A stretch of DNA of 64,000 nt from JACDER01 sp963842575 (GCA_963842575.1 CAWJGS010000008.1:35884-99883), one strand, 5' to 3'; shown: positions 44,914 to 54,622, counted from the first letter of the stretch. Notes: generated from the sequence alone by a model not told the origin. Program-made: numbers and translations.

Positions 44914-44987
44914 AGCGGATGATGGGACTCGAACCCACGACCTTCTGCATGGCAAGCAGATGCTCTAGCCAACTGAGCTACATCCGC
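44914..44987 (-). tRNA. tRNA-Gly (GCC)
   Basis: 74-nt cloverleaf: acceptor GCGGATG / CATCCGC, D-arm TAGCTCAGTTGGCTAGAGC, anticodon loop TTGCCAT giving GCC, T-arm GGGTTCGAGTCCC, discriminator U. CCA not encoded. Confidence 0.95.
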
Positions 44988-45034
44988 GCGGGCGCGAATT
45001 ATAGCCGCGCCTCTCTGGCTTACTGGTCCGTGCA

Positions 45035-46468
45035 ATGATTCCTGGCGACATGCGCCGTCTGGCTCTGGCCGCTCTCCTCCTCGCCGTCGGCGGAGTGCTC
45101 GCCGGGCCGGCATCGTCCTCCGGGCAGGCGCCCCAGCTCACCTGCAAGTACGGCTTCAAGTACGTGACGAAGATCGTCCACGGGCACAAGAAGCGCGTGA
45201 AGGTGTGCAAGAAGAAACCCAAGCCGAAGCCGCCGCCGGCGAAGCCGAAGGCCGACCTGCAGCTGACGATGAGCTCGACGCTCGACCAGGCGACGGCCGG
45301 GAACCACGTCGTCTACACGGTGCTCGCGGAGAACAAAGGTCCGCAGATCGCCGACGCCACGACGATCACGATGGACCTCCCGCCCGGGAAAGCGGAGCTG
45401 TACGGATACGGAGGCAGCGGCGAGCCGAGCGAGTGCACGGTCACGGCGAGCGCTACCGGTAACCACCTGGAGTGCAAGTTCGGCCAGCTCGACGTCGAAT
45501 CGGACGAGTTTTTCGGAGCAAGCGGATATGCCTATGTCACCGTCCAGCTGGAGCCGAGCCAGCCTGGCGACTACACCGTCACCGGCCAGGTGACGTCGTC
45601 GACCACGCTCGACCCGAGCCCGCAGGACGCGAGAACGACCGCCCCGCTCCGCGTGCTCCCCGGCCCGTCGGCCGCGGACCTGAGCATCGTGCTCGAGTCA
45701 CCGCCGCAGGCGCAGTCGATACCGGGCGGCTACGACCAGACGATCAGCGTCACGAACCACGGGCCGAGCGAGGCGACCGACGTCCTCGTGACGGCTCTCC
45801 TCCCCCAGGGAGCGAGCGCGACCCCACCCGCGTTCGCGTTCGTCCAGTCGACGGACCTTCTGACGCTTATCTCCTCTCAGTGCTTGCCGTTCGCGTACGG
45901 GTTCTACTCGAGCGCCCTCGCCTGCTTCACCTCCGTGGGGAGCGGCGAGACGAAGACGGCCACGCTGCACGTGGAACCATCGATCCACTCACCCGCGCAG
46001 CTGAGGACGGACGCCGTGGTGACGTCCTACACGCGCGACTCGAACCTGGCGAACAACCGTGCGTCCGCAGAGGCGACCGTCAACCCCTTCACCCCGGCGG
46101 CGGGCGTCGACCTGCGGTTGTCCTTCGATCAGCCGACCGGGCTCGAGGCGGGCAAGCCGCTGAACCTTTCGTTCCGCTTCGCAAACCTTGGGCTCGAGGG
46201 CGCGGACGAGATCACCGTGGACGCAACCGTCTCCCCATCGGTCGAGACGCTCGGGCTCGGTTTGAACGTCGGCAGTGAAGGGACTGGATGCGCCAGCACG
46301 TCGGACTCGAGCAGCTGCACCATCGGCGAGCTCGAGAGCGACGCACGCGGCACCGGCGCGATATTCGGGCAGTCGATAGCCGCGGGCACATATTCCGCGA
46401 CGGTGACCATCACGTCCCCGGACCTGAGCGCCCCGGTCAGGGCGACGCAGACTTTCGTGGTCAAGTAG
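45035..46468 (+). CDS. Secreted DUF11-repeat protein
   Basis: 477 residues. Signal peptide (RRLALAALLLAVGGVLAGPA), a short Cys/Lys-rich segment (KRVKVCKKKPKPKPPPAKPKA) that may contact the cell wall, then three DUF11-type repeats (VVYTVLAENKGPQIADA; TISVTNHGPSEATDV; LSFRFANLGLEGADE). Extracellular structural or adhesive role likely. ATG 45035 or, with a more normal signal peptide, ATG 45050. Confidence 0.75.
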   Translation: MIPGDMRRLALAALLLAVGGVLAGPASSSGQAPQLTCKYGFKYVTKIVHGHKKRVKVCKKKPKPKPPPAKPKADLQLTMSSTLDQATAGNHVVYTVLAENKGPQIADATTITMDLPPGKAELYGYGGSGEPSECTVTASATGNHLECKFGQLDVESDEFFGASGYAYVTVQLEPSQPGDYTVTGQVTSSTTLDPSPQDARTTAPLRVLPGPSAADLSIVLESPPQAQSIPGGYDQTISVTNHGPSEATDVLVTALLPQGASATPPAFAFVQSTDLLTLISSQCLPFAYGFYSSALACFTSVGSGETKTATLHVEPSIHSPAQLRTDAVVTSYTRDSNLANNRASAEATVNPFTPAAGVDLRLSFDQPTGLEAGKPLNLSFRFANLGLEGADEITVDATVSPSVETLGLGLNVGSEGTGCASTSDSSSCTIGELESDARGTGAIFGQSIAAGTYSATVTITSPDLSAPVRATQTFVVK

Positions 46469-46868
46469 CGGCTTCGCCGTCCAGCGCTTCGTTTACGAGC
46501 CGGTCGGCAAGCTCGTTGTGCTCGCGGCGCACGGCCGTGTAGCGAATGGAGCGGATCCGGTCAGCGAGCCCGCTGGCCTCTTCCCAGAGCAGGCGGAGCC
46601 CCAGGTTCTTCACCTTGTACTCGCCACGCATCTGCTTGACGAGCAGCTCGGAGTCGGAGATGACCTCCAACTCGTCCACGCCGAGCTCGACCGCCTTCAC
46701 GAGCCCGGCGACGAGCGCGCTGTACTCGGCCACGTTGTTGGTCGTGATCCCGATCGCCTCGCCGCGCGCGTCGAGCACGTGCCCGTCCTCGCTCTCGAGG
46801 ACGTAGCCGTACGCCGCCGGCCCGGGGTTGCCCCTGGCACCGCCGTCCGTGAAGAGCCGAGCCTTCAC
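46461..46868 (-). CDS. Ribonuclease HI-family protein
   Basis: 135 residues. FTDGGARGNPGPAAYG gives the first catalytic Asp, NNVAEYSALVAGL the Glu, VISDSELLVKQM the second Asp, and REHNELADRLVNEAL the final His/Asp helix. All four acidic residues of the DEDD site are present, so it should cut RNA in RNA/DNA hybrids. The short form without the basic handle is typical of actinobacterial RNase HI-like proteins. Overlaps the 3' end of the convergent DUF11 gene by 8 bases. Confidence 0.9.
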   Translation of the reverse strand: MKARLFTDGGARGNPGPAAYGYVLESEDGHVLDARGEAIGITTNNVAEYSALVAGLVKAVELGVDELEVISDSELLVKQMRGEYKVKNLGLRLLWEEASGLADRIRSIRYTAVRREHNELADRLVNEALDGEAAT

Positions 46869-46930
46869 GTTCGCCCCCTGCAGAGCGCTTCCACATCCTC
46901 ACTTTCACATAGCCGCGTTAGGCTCGCGCT

Positions 46931-47581
46931 GTGGAGCAGGCGCGGGAACAACAACACGTCCAGGGGCACATCCTGCTCCGGACGAAGTTCGACCTCGGGA
47001 TCGCGGTCCTGCTCGGGCTCACCGTCATGGCCATCGCGTGGGGCGCCTACCGCGCCGAGGTGAGCAGCAAGGACGCGGAGCACTACTTCAACCGCTCGGA
47101 GGAGACGCTCGTCACGGCGCACAAGCTCGAGCTGCAGGGCGACCAGGAGGTCTCGACCTACGAGCAGCTGTTCCTGGAGTACGAGCAGGCAAAGGTAGAA
47201 GGGAGGGCGAAGGCGGTGGCGTATTTGCGCCGCCGCCTCATAACGCCCGACTTGATGGGCGCGATCACGTGGTGGGAGCGGCAGCCGTCGGTGACGCGTC
47301 CGCCCACGCCGTTCGTCGACGCGAACCCGCGCTACCACAACGTCTACTACGACCGCGGGACGCAGCTGGAAGGGCAAGCCGCCGTGTACCTGGACAAAGC
47401 CCAGAAGGCCGAGGAGAGCATGATCGACTACACGATTGTGAGCGTCGTGCTCACGGTCGGGCTCTTCCTCCTCGGCCTCTGCACGCAGCTCGCCACGCGG
47501 TGGGTGCGCTACGGGCTCCTCGGCTTCGGCGCGCTGATCCTGCTCGCATCGATCGCGCGCTTCATCGATCTGGGTACGTAG
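46931..47581 (+). CDS. Membrane protein of unknown function (DUF4337-like layout)
   Basis: 216 residues. N-terminal transmembrane helix (FDLGIAVLLGLTVMAIAWGAY), a long charged helical region, then two C-terminal helices (TIVSVVLTVGLFLLGLCTQLA; YGLLGFGALILLASIARFI). The arrangement resembles DUF4337 proteins, but assignment is weak. GTG start. Confidence 0.65.
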   Translation: MEQAREQQHVQGHILLRTKFDLGIAVLLGLTVMAIAWGAYRAEVSSKDAEHYFNRSEETLVTAHKLELQGDQEVSTYEQLFLEYEQAKVEGRAKAVAYLRRRLITPDLMGAITWWERQPSVTRPPTPFVDANPRYHNVYYDRGTQLEGQAAVYLDKAQKAEESMIDYTIVSVVLTVGLFLLGLCTQLATRWVRYGLLGFGALILLASIARFIDLGT

Positions 47582-48163
47582 CGTCCACGCGGCGGATCCA
47601 GCCCTCGACCAGCGCGTGCCCGTCCGGCACGAGGAGCTCGCGCAGGATCTCGTGGAAGGGCTCGTCGTCGTCCTCGTTGCGATCGAGCGCGTACTTGAGG
47701 AAGGGGAACGCAGCGCAGTCGGCGGCCGAGAAGCCCCCGAAGAGCCACTCGCGGCCGTCGAGCAGCCGCTCGAAGAGGTCGAGTGAGGCCGTCGTCTCGG
47801 CACCGAGCTCGGCGATGCGGTCCTGGTCCGGCAGGTCCGCCCCACGCTCGGCCTCGATCGCGTTCGGCGGAACCTTCCAGACGCGGTTGAACCAGTCGAC
47901 GAAGATCTCCACCTCCGCGGACGTGAAGAGCCGCGGCTCGGGCTGCAGCTCGTCCAGGTAGTAGAGGATCGCGGTCGAGTCGAACACGATCCGGCCGTCG
48001 TGGTCGAGCACGGGGACGAGCTCCTGGCCGCTCGCCTCGACGACCGGGGAGCGATCGCCAGCCGGGTCACGTCGATCCACTCCAGCGGGATGCCCTTGTA
48101 CGCGGCGGCGAGCGCGACCCGCTCGACGTTCGTCGAGAACGGGATGCGGTAGACGCGCAGCAA
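47562..48163 (-). CDS. Glutathione S-transferase-like protein (frameshifted)
   Basis: N-terminal thioredoxin-like domain begins LRVYRIPFSTNVERVALAAAYKGIPLEWIDV, then the frame changes near 48069 and continues DPAGDRSPVVEASGQELVPVLDHDG with DSTAILYYLDE, the glutathione-binding ES/DS motif; the helical C-terminal domain has LFGGFSAADCAAFPFLKY. The span is 3n+2, so one base is missing. TTG start, one base after the aldehyde dehydrogenase stop, so the two are co-transcribed. Confidence 0.82.
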
Positions 48164-48164
48164 C

Positions 48165-49665
48165 CTACTCGGTGACGTCGATCTGGGCGCGCTGGAGCTT
48201 GCCCGAGTAGTCGACGTAGACCGACTTCCACTCGGTGAACACGTCCAGTGCGGCCTGGCCTGCCTCGCGGTGGCCGTTGCCCGTGTCCTTCGTCCCCCCG
48301 AATGGGAGATGCACCTCGGCTCCGATCGTCCCGGCGTTCACGTAGGTGATGCCGGTGTCGAGGTCGCGGACGGCGCGGAACGCCCGGTTCACGTCGCCCG
48401 TGAAGATCGAGGACGAGAGCCCGTACTTGACGCCGTTGGCGACCCGGATCGCATCCTCGAACGAGTCGACGGGGATGAGCGCGGTCGTCGGCCCGAAGAT
48501 CTCCTCCTGCGCGATGCGCATGTTCGGCTCGACGTCGCCGAAGATGGTGGGACGGTAGAAGTTGCCGTCGCTCAGGCCGTTCCCCGACGCGATCTCGCCA
48601 CCGGTCAGGAGCGTCGCGCCCTCCTCGCGGCCGATCGCGGTGTATGAGGCGACCTTATCCAGCGCGCTGCGGTTGATAAGCGGGCCGACGTCCGTGTCCT
48701 CCTCCCAGCCCGGCCCGAGCCGCATCTTCTCCGCGGCAGCGACGAGCTTGGACTGGAGCGAGTCGTAGACGGCGCGGTGGACGATCACGCGGCTCGCGGC
48801 CGTGCAACGCTGGCCGGTGGTGCCGAAGGCCGACCAGATGATCCCGTCCGTCGCCAGGTCGAGGTCGGCGTCGTCCATGACGATGATGGCGTTCTTCCCG
48901 CCCAGCTCGAGATGGACGTGCTTGAGGTTCTCGGCCGCGTCGCGCATGACCTGGACGCCCGTCTCGCGCGACCCGGTGATGGTGATGACCGGGACGTCCG
49001 GATGCTGCACGATCCGGTGCCCGACCGCGCCGCCGCCGCCGTGGACGACGTTGACGACCCCCGCCGGGATGCCGGCCTCCGACGAGCAGCTCGACGAAGC
49101 GCTCGCCCAGCGCCGGGGTGTCCGTCGCGGGCTTGAAGACGACCGTGTTCCCGCACACGAGCGCGGGGACGATCTTCCAGGACGGGATGGCGATCGGGAA
49201 GTTCCACGGCGTGATCACGCCGATGACGCCGACCGGCATGCGCACGCTCATGTTGAACTTGTCCGGCAGCTCGGACGGCGTGGTCTGCCCGAACAGCCGC
49301 CGGCCCTCGCCGCCCATGTAGTAGCTCATGTCGATCGCTTCCTGGACGTCGCCGCCGGCCTCCGCGAGCACCTTTCCCATCTCGTGGCTCATGAGGTCGG
49401 TGAGCTCGGCCTTGTGCTCGGTCAGGAGCTGCGCGAAGCGGAAGATGATCTCGCCGCGCCGCGGCGCGGGAACGAGGCGCCAGCTCTCGAAGGCGGCCTT
49501 CGCCGCCTCGACGGCGCGGTCGACGTCCTCCGGCCCGGACTTGGGGAAGGCGCCGATTGTCTTGCCGTTCGCCGGGTTCGTGCTCTCGAAGGTCTCGCCG
49601 GAGGCGGCGTCCACCCACTCGCCGTCGATGAAGTTCTTGTACGTCTTGGTTCCGAAAAGTGTCAT
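48165..49665 (-). CDS. NAD(P)-dependent aldehyde dehydrogenase (frameshifted)
   Basis: About 500 residues. ITPWNFPIAIPSWKIVPALVCGNTVVFKPA (Rossmann, catalytic Asn), ITGSRETG, HLELGGKNAIIV (general base Glu), FGTTGQRCTAASRV (catalytic Cys), QEEIFGPTTALIPV and the C-terminal FGGTKDTGNGHREAG are all present. The frame slips near 49079 between VELLV and EAGIPAGVVNVVHG; one extra base explains it. Oxidises an aldehyde to the acid; similar to semialdehyde/piperideine-6-carboxylate dehydrogenases but substrate not predictable. Confidence 0.92.
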
Positions 49666-49701
49666 GTGGCTGAGTCTAGTGGCCGCGGTCCCGCGATCGA
49701 A

Positions 49702-50568
49702 TCAGCCCACGACGCGGAACGAGAGGGCCCTCGAGACGGCCTTGTCGCCCGCGTCGTTCTGGACGCTGAGGCGGACGGAATAGCGGCCCGGCTTCAGCGT
49801 CCGTCCTGTCGACAGCTGCCCCGTGAACCGCAGCGTGTGCCGGCCGGGGGTCGCTGTGAGCGCAAGCGTCCCGATCCCACGGCCGGCGCGCATGAACCGC
49901 AGGGACCCCGTCACGGCCTGGTCGACCTGGAACGTGAACGCCGTCCCGACCGGGACGCGTCTCCGGACGCTCGCGCTCTCACGCCACGTGCTCGCCGACT
50001 GCGTGAACGTCGAGATGACGGGATTCGTCGACTCGATCGTCGCGCTCAGGAGCAGACGCTGGTCGATGACGACATCGCCCGGCTGGTCGGTCTGGCCGAC
50101 CTGCAGCGCCGGCTGGAAGTAGGACGTGACGTCGAGCGGGTCACCGGAGGCGTGCGCGAAGATCAGCGCGCTCGAGTCGTTGTCGAGCCCGATCACGTCT
50201 CCTTTCTGGACGGGCACGAGGATCTTGAACGTGTTGAGGCCGAGAGCGAGGCGTATGTGCGGGCTCGTCTTCACGCTGAGGAAAGTGCCGCCTTCGCCGC
50301 CGCGCAGCACGTGCAGCGCGACCGTTCCGCCGGCGCTCCCGGACCTCACCGAAAAGCCTGTCACCGTCCCGCTGAACGGCGCCACGAGCGCCGGCGCGAT
50401 CCCGGCCACCGAAGGGATGTAGGTGCAGGTGATTCCGGCGGCGCAGATGTTCCCGTCCGCCGTCCCGTCCGTGTTTCCGAGCGTGACGGCGAACATGGCC
50501 CTGCCCGGCGCGGAGGCCGCGGCCGGGACGAGCACGAGCATCGCCAGCATGACCCCGAGCGCGCGCAC
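49702..50568 (-). CDS. Secreted beta-rich protein of unknown function
   Basis: 288 residues. Signal peptide (VRALGVMLAMLVLVPAAASA), then NICAAGITCTYIP with a possible disulfide, FSGTVTGFSVRSGSAGGTVALHVLR (jelly-roll-like), and a C-terminal module LKPGRYSVRLSVQNDAGDKAVSRALSFRV. No domain recognised with confidence. GTG start, touching the stop of the cupin gene upstream. Confidence 0.7.
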   Translation of the reverse strand: MRALGVMLAMLVLVPAAASAPGRAMFAVTLGNTDGTADGNICAAGITCTYIPSVAGIAPALVAPFSGTVTGFSVRSGSAGGTVALHVLRGGEGGTFLSVKTSPHIRLALGLNTFKILVPVQKGDVIGLDNDSSALIFAHASGDPLDVTSYFQPALQVGQTDQPGDVVIDQRLLLSATIESTNPVISTFTQSASTWRESASVRRRVPVGTAFTFQVDQAVTGSLRFMRAGRGIGTLALTATPGRHTLRFTGQLSTGRTLKPGRYSVRLSVQNDAGDKAVSRALSFRVVG

Positions 50569-50984
50569 TACCCGTATGCCGTCGGAACGTCGGTGAAGTG
50601 CTGCGCATGCCAGGACGACTCGAACGCGGGCGCGCGCCGGCCGCCGACGACGACGAGCGTCGTGCCGGGCTCGGCGGCGACGGCGCTGCGCCGGACCGCC
50701 GGGTCGGTGATGGCGACGACCGTTCCGGCGGCGGCCAGCTGCTCCTGTCCGTCGATGGTGAAGCGCGCGCTGCCGGCGGTCACGAGGTAGAGCTCCTCCT
50801 GCTCGCTGTCCGCCTCGTCGTGGTCACCGATCAGTGACCCTTCCGCCTCGGGCGCGGTATAGACGTTGGCGCCGAATGCCGTGAACCCGAAGTGATGCTG
50901 GAGCGGATACCAGAGCGGGTCGCCAGGCTCCTCCTCCGGGACGAGCGGGATCTCGTCGAGTCGCTTCACCCAGTGGCCGGCCAT
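50568..50984 (-). CDS. Cupin-domain protein
   Basis: 138 residues. EELYLVTAGSARFTIDGQEQLAAAGTVVAI is a cupin strand pair; the usual metal-binding His-x-His of motif 1 is not obvious, so it may not be an enzyme. Contains HHFGFTAFGANVYTAPEAEG near the N-terminus. First gene of a pair with the secreted protein at 49702. Confidence 0.8.
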   Translation of the reverse strand: MAGHWVKRLDEIPLVPEEEPGDPLWYPLQHHFGFTAFGANVYTAPEAEGSLIGDHDEADSEQEELYLVTAGSARFTIDGQEQLAAAGTVVAITDPAVRRSAVAAEPGTTLVVVGGRRAPAFESSWHAQHFTDVPTAYG

Positions 50985-51023
50985 CGAGGGGACGAGTCTA
51001 GCCACGCATCTAGACTCGCCTCG

Positions 51024-51437
51024 ATGGCCTCCACCGTCCGCGGCAGCTGCCTGTGCGGCGGCGTCCAGTTCGAGGTGACGCTGCCGTTCACCGACGCGAA
51101 CTACTGCCATTGCTCGCGCTGCCGGAAGCACTCCGGATCGGAGGCGGGCGCGACCGCGCGCGTGCCGCGCGAGCGGTTCGAGCTGCTGAGCGGCGAGGAG
51201 CTGATCCGCGTGTACGAGCCTGACGACGGCGCCGTCAAGGCGTTCTGCACGGTGTGCGGCTCGAGCCTCTTCGGCCGCCGCTGGCCCGAGGGAGACGAGA
51301 TCGCGATCCGCCTCGGCACGATCGACGGGGACCCGGAGATCCGTCCGCAGCTCCACTCGTTCGTCGACTCGAAGCCGGCGTGGAGCGAGATTCCGGAGGA
51401 CGGGCTCCCGCGCTACCCGGAGGGCTACACGCCTTAG
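51024..51437 (+). CDS. GFA/CENP-V-family zinc protein
   Basis: 137 residues. GSCLCGGVQFEV, NYCHCSRCRKHSGSE and FCTVCGSSLFG carry the cysteines that bind zinc in the Mss4-like GFA fold (glutathione-dependent formaldehyde-activating family). Enzymatic activity is not established for most members. Divergent from the cupin gene. Confidence 0.9.
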   Translation: MASTVRGSCLCGGVQFEVTLPFTDANYCHCSRCRKHSGSEAGATARVPRERFELLSGEELIRVYEPDDGAVKAFCTVCGSSLFGRRWPEGDEIAIRLGTIDGDPEIRPQLHSFVDSKPAWSEIPEDGLPRYPEGYTP

Positions 51438-52066
51438 AGGCGGGCGATCTGCGGGACGAGGCGGCCGTCGTCCTCGAGCCGCGCGTTCCACTCCATGAAG
51501 CTGTGCTCGAGCTCGCCGAGCTCGTGGCCGCGCTCCTCCAGCCGGACCGGCTGGCCGGAGTCGAGCGTGACGCGGTACTGGTACCAGGAGAGATCCCAGG
51601 CGATCGTGATCACGACCTCGTGGTTGACGCCGGAGATCGGGACGACGCTCGCCTTCGGCGGGCCGAGGCTCTTCGCGATGCCGGCGATCGTTCGGCGGAA
51701 CGCGCTGGCGTTGAAGAGGTCGGCGGCCTCGACGATCGCCAACTCGTGCTCGGACAGCCGGCGGAGGATGGGCTCCGATGCGACCGGCTCCTCGGGCGCA
51801 GGCCGTTTGCGCTCGAAGAGCGATCCGAGGCCCAGCTTCTTGCGCCGTCGGCGCTCCGGCGGGACGATCGGGGTCGTCGGGCTTCCCTCCTTGATCCAGC
51901 CGCTCTCGACCGCGACCTCCTGGCACAGGAGGCAGACGTCGACGTAATCGGAGCCGGAGCTGTCCGGCGCGTAGCGCACGGGCCGCTCCCCGGTCAGCAG
52001 CGAGCGCCCGCAGACCGCGCAGATGAGCGTCTGGACGTTGCTCGAAATCTGCATCTCAGCAGGCAC
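51434..52066 (-). CDS. Zinc-ribbon-containing protein of unknown function
   Basis: 210 residues. N-terminal LICAVCGRSLLTGE and VCLLCQEVAV give two CxxC pairs of a zinc ribbon, then a basic linker (ERRRRKKLGLG) and a C-terminal alpha/beta domain (VVPISGVNHEVVITIAWDLSWYQYRV). Internal ATG 52054 may be the true start. One base downstream of the EF-G-like gene on the same strand; overlaps the convergent GFA gene by 4 bases. Confidence 0.65.
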   Translation of the reverse strand: MPAEMQISSNVQTLICAVCGRSLLTGERPVRYAPDSSGSDYVDVCLLCQEVAVESGWIKEGSPTTPIVPPERRRRKKLGLGSLFERKRPAPEEPVASEPILRRLSEHELAIVEAADLFNASAFRRTIAGIAKSLGPPKASVVPISGVNHEVVITIAWDLSWYQYRVTLDSGQPVRLEERGHELGELEHSFMEWNARLEDDGRLVPQIARL

Positions 52067-52067
52067 T

Positions 52068-54116
52068 TTAGACTTTGACCTCCTCCTTTTCCTTCTTGGC
52101 GTCGGCGATCAGCTTCTGCGCGATGTGCGACGGCACTTCCTCGTAGCGCAGGAAATGCATGTGGTAGTCGCCGCGTCCGCCGGTCAGCGAGGTAAGCGTC
52201 TGTGAGTACGTGAGGATCTCGGCCATCGGCACCTCTGCCTTGATGTTCGTCATCCCGCCCGCGGGCTCCATTCCGTGCAGACGGCCGCGGCGCGAGTTGA
52301 GGTCGCCGTTGACGGCGCCGACGCTGTCGTCGGGGACACTGACCTCGACCTCCATGATCGGCTCGAGCAGCACCGGGTCGGCCTTCTCGTAGGCCTGCTT
52401 GAAGGCCATCGAGCCGGCGATCTTGAACGCCATCTCCGAGGAATCGACTTGGTGGTGCGAGCCGTCCACGAGCAGGACACGGACGCCCTGCACGGGCGCC
52501 CCCGCGAGCTCCCCGTGCAGCATCGCCTCCTGGATCCCCTTGTCCACGGCCGGCCGGAAGCTCTGCGGGATGACGCCGCCGACGATCTTGTCGACGAACT
52601 CGTATCCCTCGTGGCCCGGTATCGGCTCGAGGACGATCTGGCAGTCACCGAACTGGCCGCGCCCTCCGGTCTGCTTCTTGTACCGGCCCTGCGCCTTCGA
52701 CTCGCGCCGGATGGTCTCCAGGTAGGGGACGCGCGGCTGGTGCAGCTCGACGTCGACCCCGAAGCGGCGCTGGAGCCGGTCGACGGCGACCTCCACGTGC
52801 ATCTGGCTCATCCCGGAGACGAGCTGCTCGCCCGTCTGCGGGTCGCGGCGGAGGACGAGCGTCGGATCCTCCTCGGTCAGCCGGCGCAGCGAGGTGGCCA
52901 TCTTCTCCTCGTCGCCCTTGGCCTTCGGAGTGATCGCGAAGCTCATCACCGCCTCGGGGAAGGCGATCTTCGGCACGTCGACCTCGCGCTCTACGTCGAG
53001 CAGCAGGTCGCCCGTCATCGTCTCCTTGAGCTTGGCGACCGCCCCGATATCGCCGTTGACGAGATCGCCGACCTGGGTGTGCTCCTTGCCCTGCATCTCC
53101 AGCAGCTGGCCGATTCGCTCCTTGTTGTGCGAGCGGGCGTTCACGACGCCGGAGTCGGCCTTGAGCGTCCCACCGAAGACGCGGAAGAGGTTGATGCGGC
53201 CGGCGAAGGGGTCGGCGATGGTCTTGAAGACGAATGCGGCGGTGCTACCGCCGACGTCGATCGGCGACTCCTTCTTGGCGGGAGAGGGGACGCCCTCGAC
53301 CAGCAGGTCGAGGAGTGCGGTCGTGCCGAGGTTCTTGGTGGCGACCCCGCAGGCGACCGGGAAGAGCTCGCCGCGCGTGACCGCGTCCTTGAGCGCGTGC
53401 GCCACCTCGTCCGCCGTCAGCTCCTGGCCGTCGAGGTAGCGCTCCATGAGGCCCTCGTCCGTCTCCACCACCGCGTCGAGCAGCTTCTCGCGGTACTCGG
53501 CGACCTGGTCGGCCAGCTCGTCCGGGATCGGGCCCGGCTTGCTCTCGTGCTCGCCCTCGGGGCTCGTGTACGAGGTCATGTGCAGGAGGTCGACGATCCC
53601 CGTCAGCTCATGCTCGGAGCCGATCGGCAGATGGATCGCGACGCACTGGGAGGAGAGCTGCGACTGGAGCGCCTCGAGAGCCCTGAAGAAGCTCGCGCGC
53701 TCACGGTCGAGCATGTTCACGAAGAGGACGCGGGAGAGGCCGAGCTCGTCCGCGCGCTGCCAGACGCGGCTCGTGTTCACCTCCACACCCATGACGCCGC
53801 TCAGGACGATCAGCGCGCCCTCGACGACGCGCATCGCCGCGATCGTGTCCCCCTGAAAGCCCGGGTCGCCCGGAGTGTCGACCAGGTTGATCTTGCGGTC
53901 CTGCCAGTTCGCATGCGTCACGGAGGCGGCCAGGGACATACGGCGCTTGTGCTCGTCGTCGTCCCAGTCGGCCACCGTCGTGCCTCCCTCGACCGAGCCG
54001 AGCCTGTTCACGGCACCGCTCTGGAAGAGCATCGCCTCGACGAGCGAGGTCTTTCCGGTGCCGCGATGGCCGGCGACGACGACATTTCGGATCTTGGCGG
54101 GGTCGGATACGGGCAT
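52068..54116 (-). CDS. Elongation factor G-like GTPase
   Basis: 682 residues with EF-G domains I-V. The G1 loop reads GHRGTGKTSL instead of AHxDxGKTT, G3 reads DTPGDPGF instead of DTPGH, and G4 reads NMLDRE instead of NKMD. Domain IV contains GRGQFGDCQIVLEP and domain V GRLHGMEPAGGMTNIKAEVP. This divergent class is the EF-G-like group found beside a normal FusA in actinobacteria; translocation itself is unlikely to be its main task. Ribosome site GAGGAG upstream. Confidence 0.9.
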   Translation of the reverse strand: MPVSDPAKIRNVVVAGHRGTGKTSLVEAMLFQSGAVNRLGSVEGGTTVADWDDDEHKRRMSLAASVTHANWQDRKINLVDTPGDPGFQGDTIAAMRVVEGALIVLSGVMGVEVNTSRVWQRADELGLSRVLFVNMLDRERASFFRALEALQSQLSSQCVAIHLPIGSEHELTGIVDLLHMTSYTSPEGEHESKPGPIPDELADQVAEYREKLLDAVVETDEGLMERYLDGQELTADEVAHALKDAVTRGELFPVACGVATKNLGTTALLDLLVEGVPSPAKKESPIDVGGSTAAFVFKTIADPFAGRINLFRVFGGTLKADSGVVNARSHNKERIGQLLEMQGKEHTQVGDLVNGDIGAVAKLKETMTGDLLLDVEREVDVPKIAFPEAVMSFAITPKAKGDEEKMATSLRRLTEEDPTLVLRRDPQTGEQLVSGMSQMHVEVAVDRLQRRFGVDVELHQPRVPYLETIRRESKAQGRYKKQTGGRGQFGDCQIVLEPIPGHEGYEFVDKIVGGVIPQSFRPAVDKGIQEAMLHGELAGAPVQGVRVLLVDGSHHQVDSSEMAFKIAGSMAFKQAYEKADPVLLEPIMEVEVSVPDDSVGAVNGDLNSRRGRLHGMEPAGGMTNIKAEVPMAEILTYSQTLTSLTGGRGDYHMHFLRYEEVPSHIAQKLIADAKKEKEEVKV

Positions 54117-54157
54117 TCGGCTCTCCTCGGCGTCTTTGGGGGGATTTGCAGGTGATG

Positions 54158-54349
54158 TTATCGCCGCACGAACGCTCTCAGGCTGAGGCTTCCCAGCCAG
54201 ATCGCGAGCACTGCTGCGGCTGCGGTCACCACCCAGAGGCCGGCGTGGTCGTGCGCAGCGCGAGCGGCCGCGTAGGCGATGCCGGCGAACGCCGCGGTCA
54301 GGAGAAGGAAGAGCGCGCCGAGCGCGGCCCGCTGCTGGGGCGCCGCCAT
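54158..54349 (-). CDS. Small two-helix membrane protein
   Basis: 63 residues: GALFLLLTAAFAGIAYAAA and GLWVVTAAAAVLAIWLGSLSL form two transmembrane helices, with a basic C-terminus (RAFVRR). No function known. Shares strand and spacing with the acidic ORF upstream and the EF-G-like gene downstream. Confidence 0.6.
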   Translation of the reverse strand: MAAPQQRAALGALFLLLTAAFAGIAYAAARAAHDHAGLWVVTAAAAVLAIWLGSLSLRAFVRR

Positions 54350-54359
54350 CCTGTGGGGA

Positions 54360-54500
54360 CTACTCGTCGGGGAGCGACTCTTCGCGCTCGCCCTCGTCCT
54401 CGCCGTAGCCCTTGTGCTCCTGCTCCTCGCGGAGTATGTCGCCCTCGTGCTCGAGGAACTCCTCGCGCTCCTCGGCCTGCTGCTCTTCGTTCTCGGTCAT
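54360..54500 (-). CDS. Very acidic 46-residue protein
   Basis: MTENEEQQAEEREEFLEHEG then DILREEQEHKGYGEDEGERE and a short tail SLPDE: about 40% Glu/Asp and no cysteine. The complementary strand is a leucine-rich shadow. It ends 10 bases before the two-helix membrane protein. No clear ribosome site, so it is a moderate call based on composition and spacing. Confidence 0.45.
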   Translation of the reverse strand: MTENEEQQAEEREEFLEHEGDILREEQEHKGYGEDEGEREESLPDE

Positions 54501-54549
54501 GGACGGATGATGCACGAAGGGGCACGACTACAATTCTTCGCTCGAACCG

Positions 54550-54622
54550 AGGGGCGTAGCTCAATTGGCAGAGCACCGGTCTCCAAAACCGGGGGTTGCA
54601 GGTTCGAGTCCTGCCGCCCCTG
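54550..54622 (+). tRNA. tRNA-Trp (CCA)
   Basis: 73-nt cloverleaf: acceptor AGGGGCG / CGCCCCT, discriminator G, D-arm TAGCTCAATTGGCAGAGC, anticodon loop CTCCAAA giving CCA, T-arm AGGTTCGAGTCCT. CCA end not encoded. The genes to its right look accessory. Confidence 0.95.
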
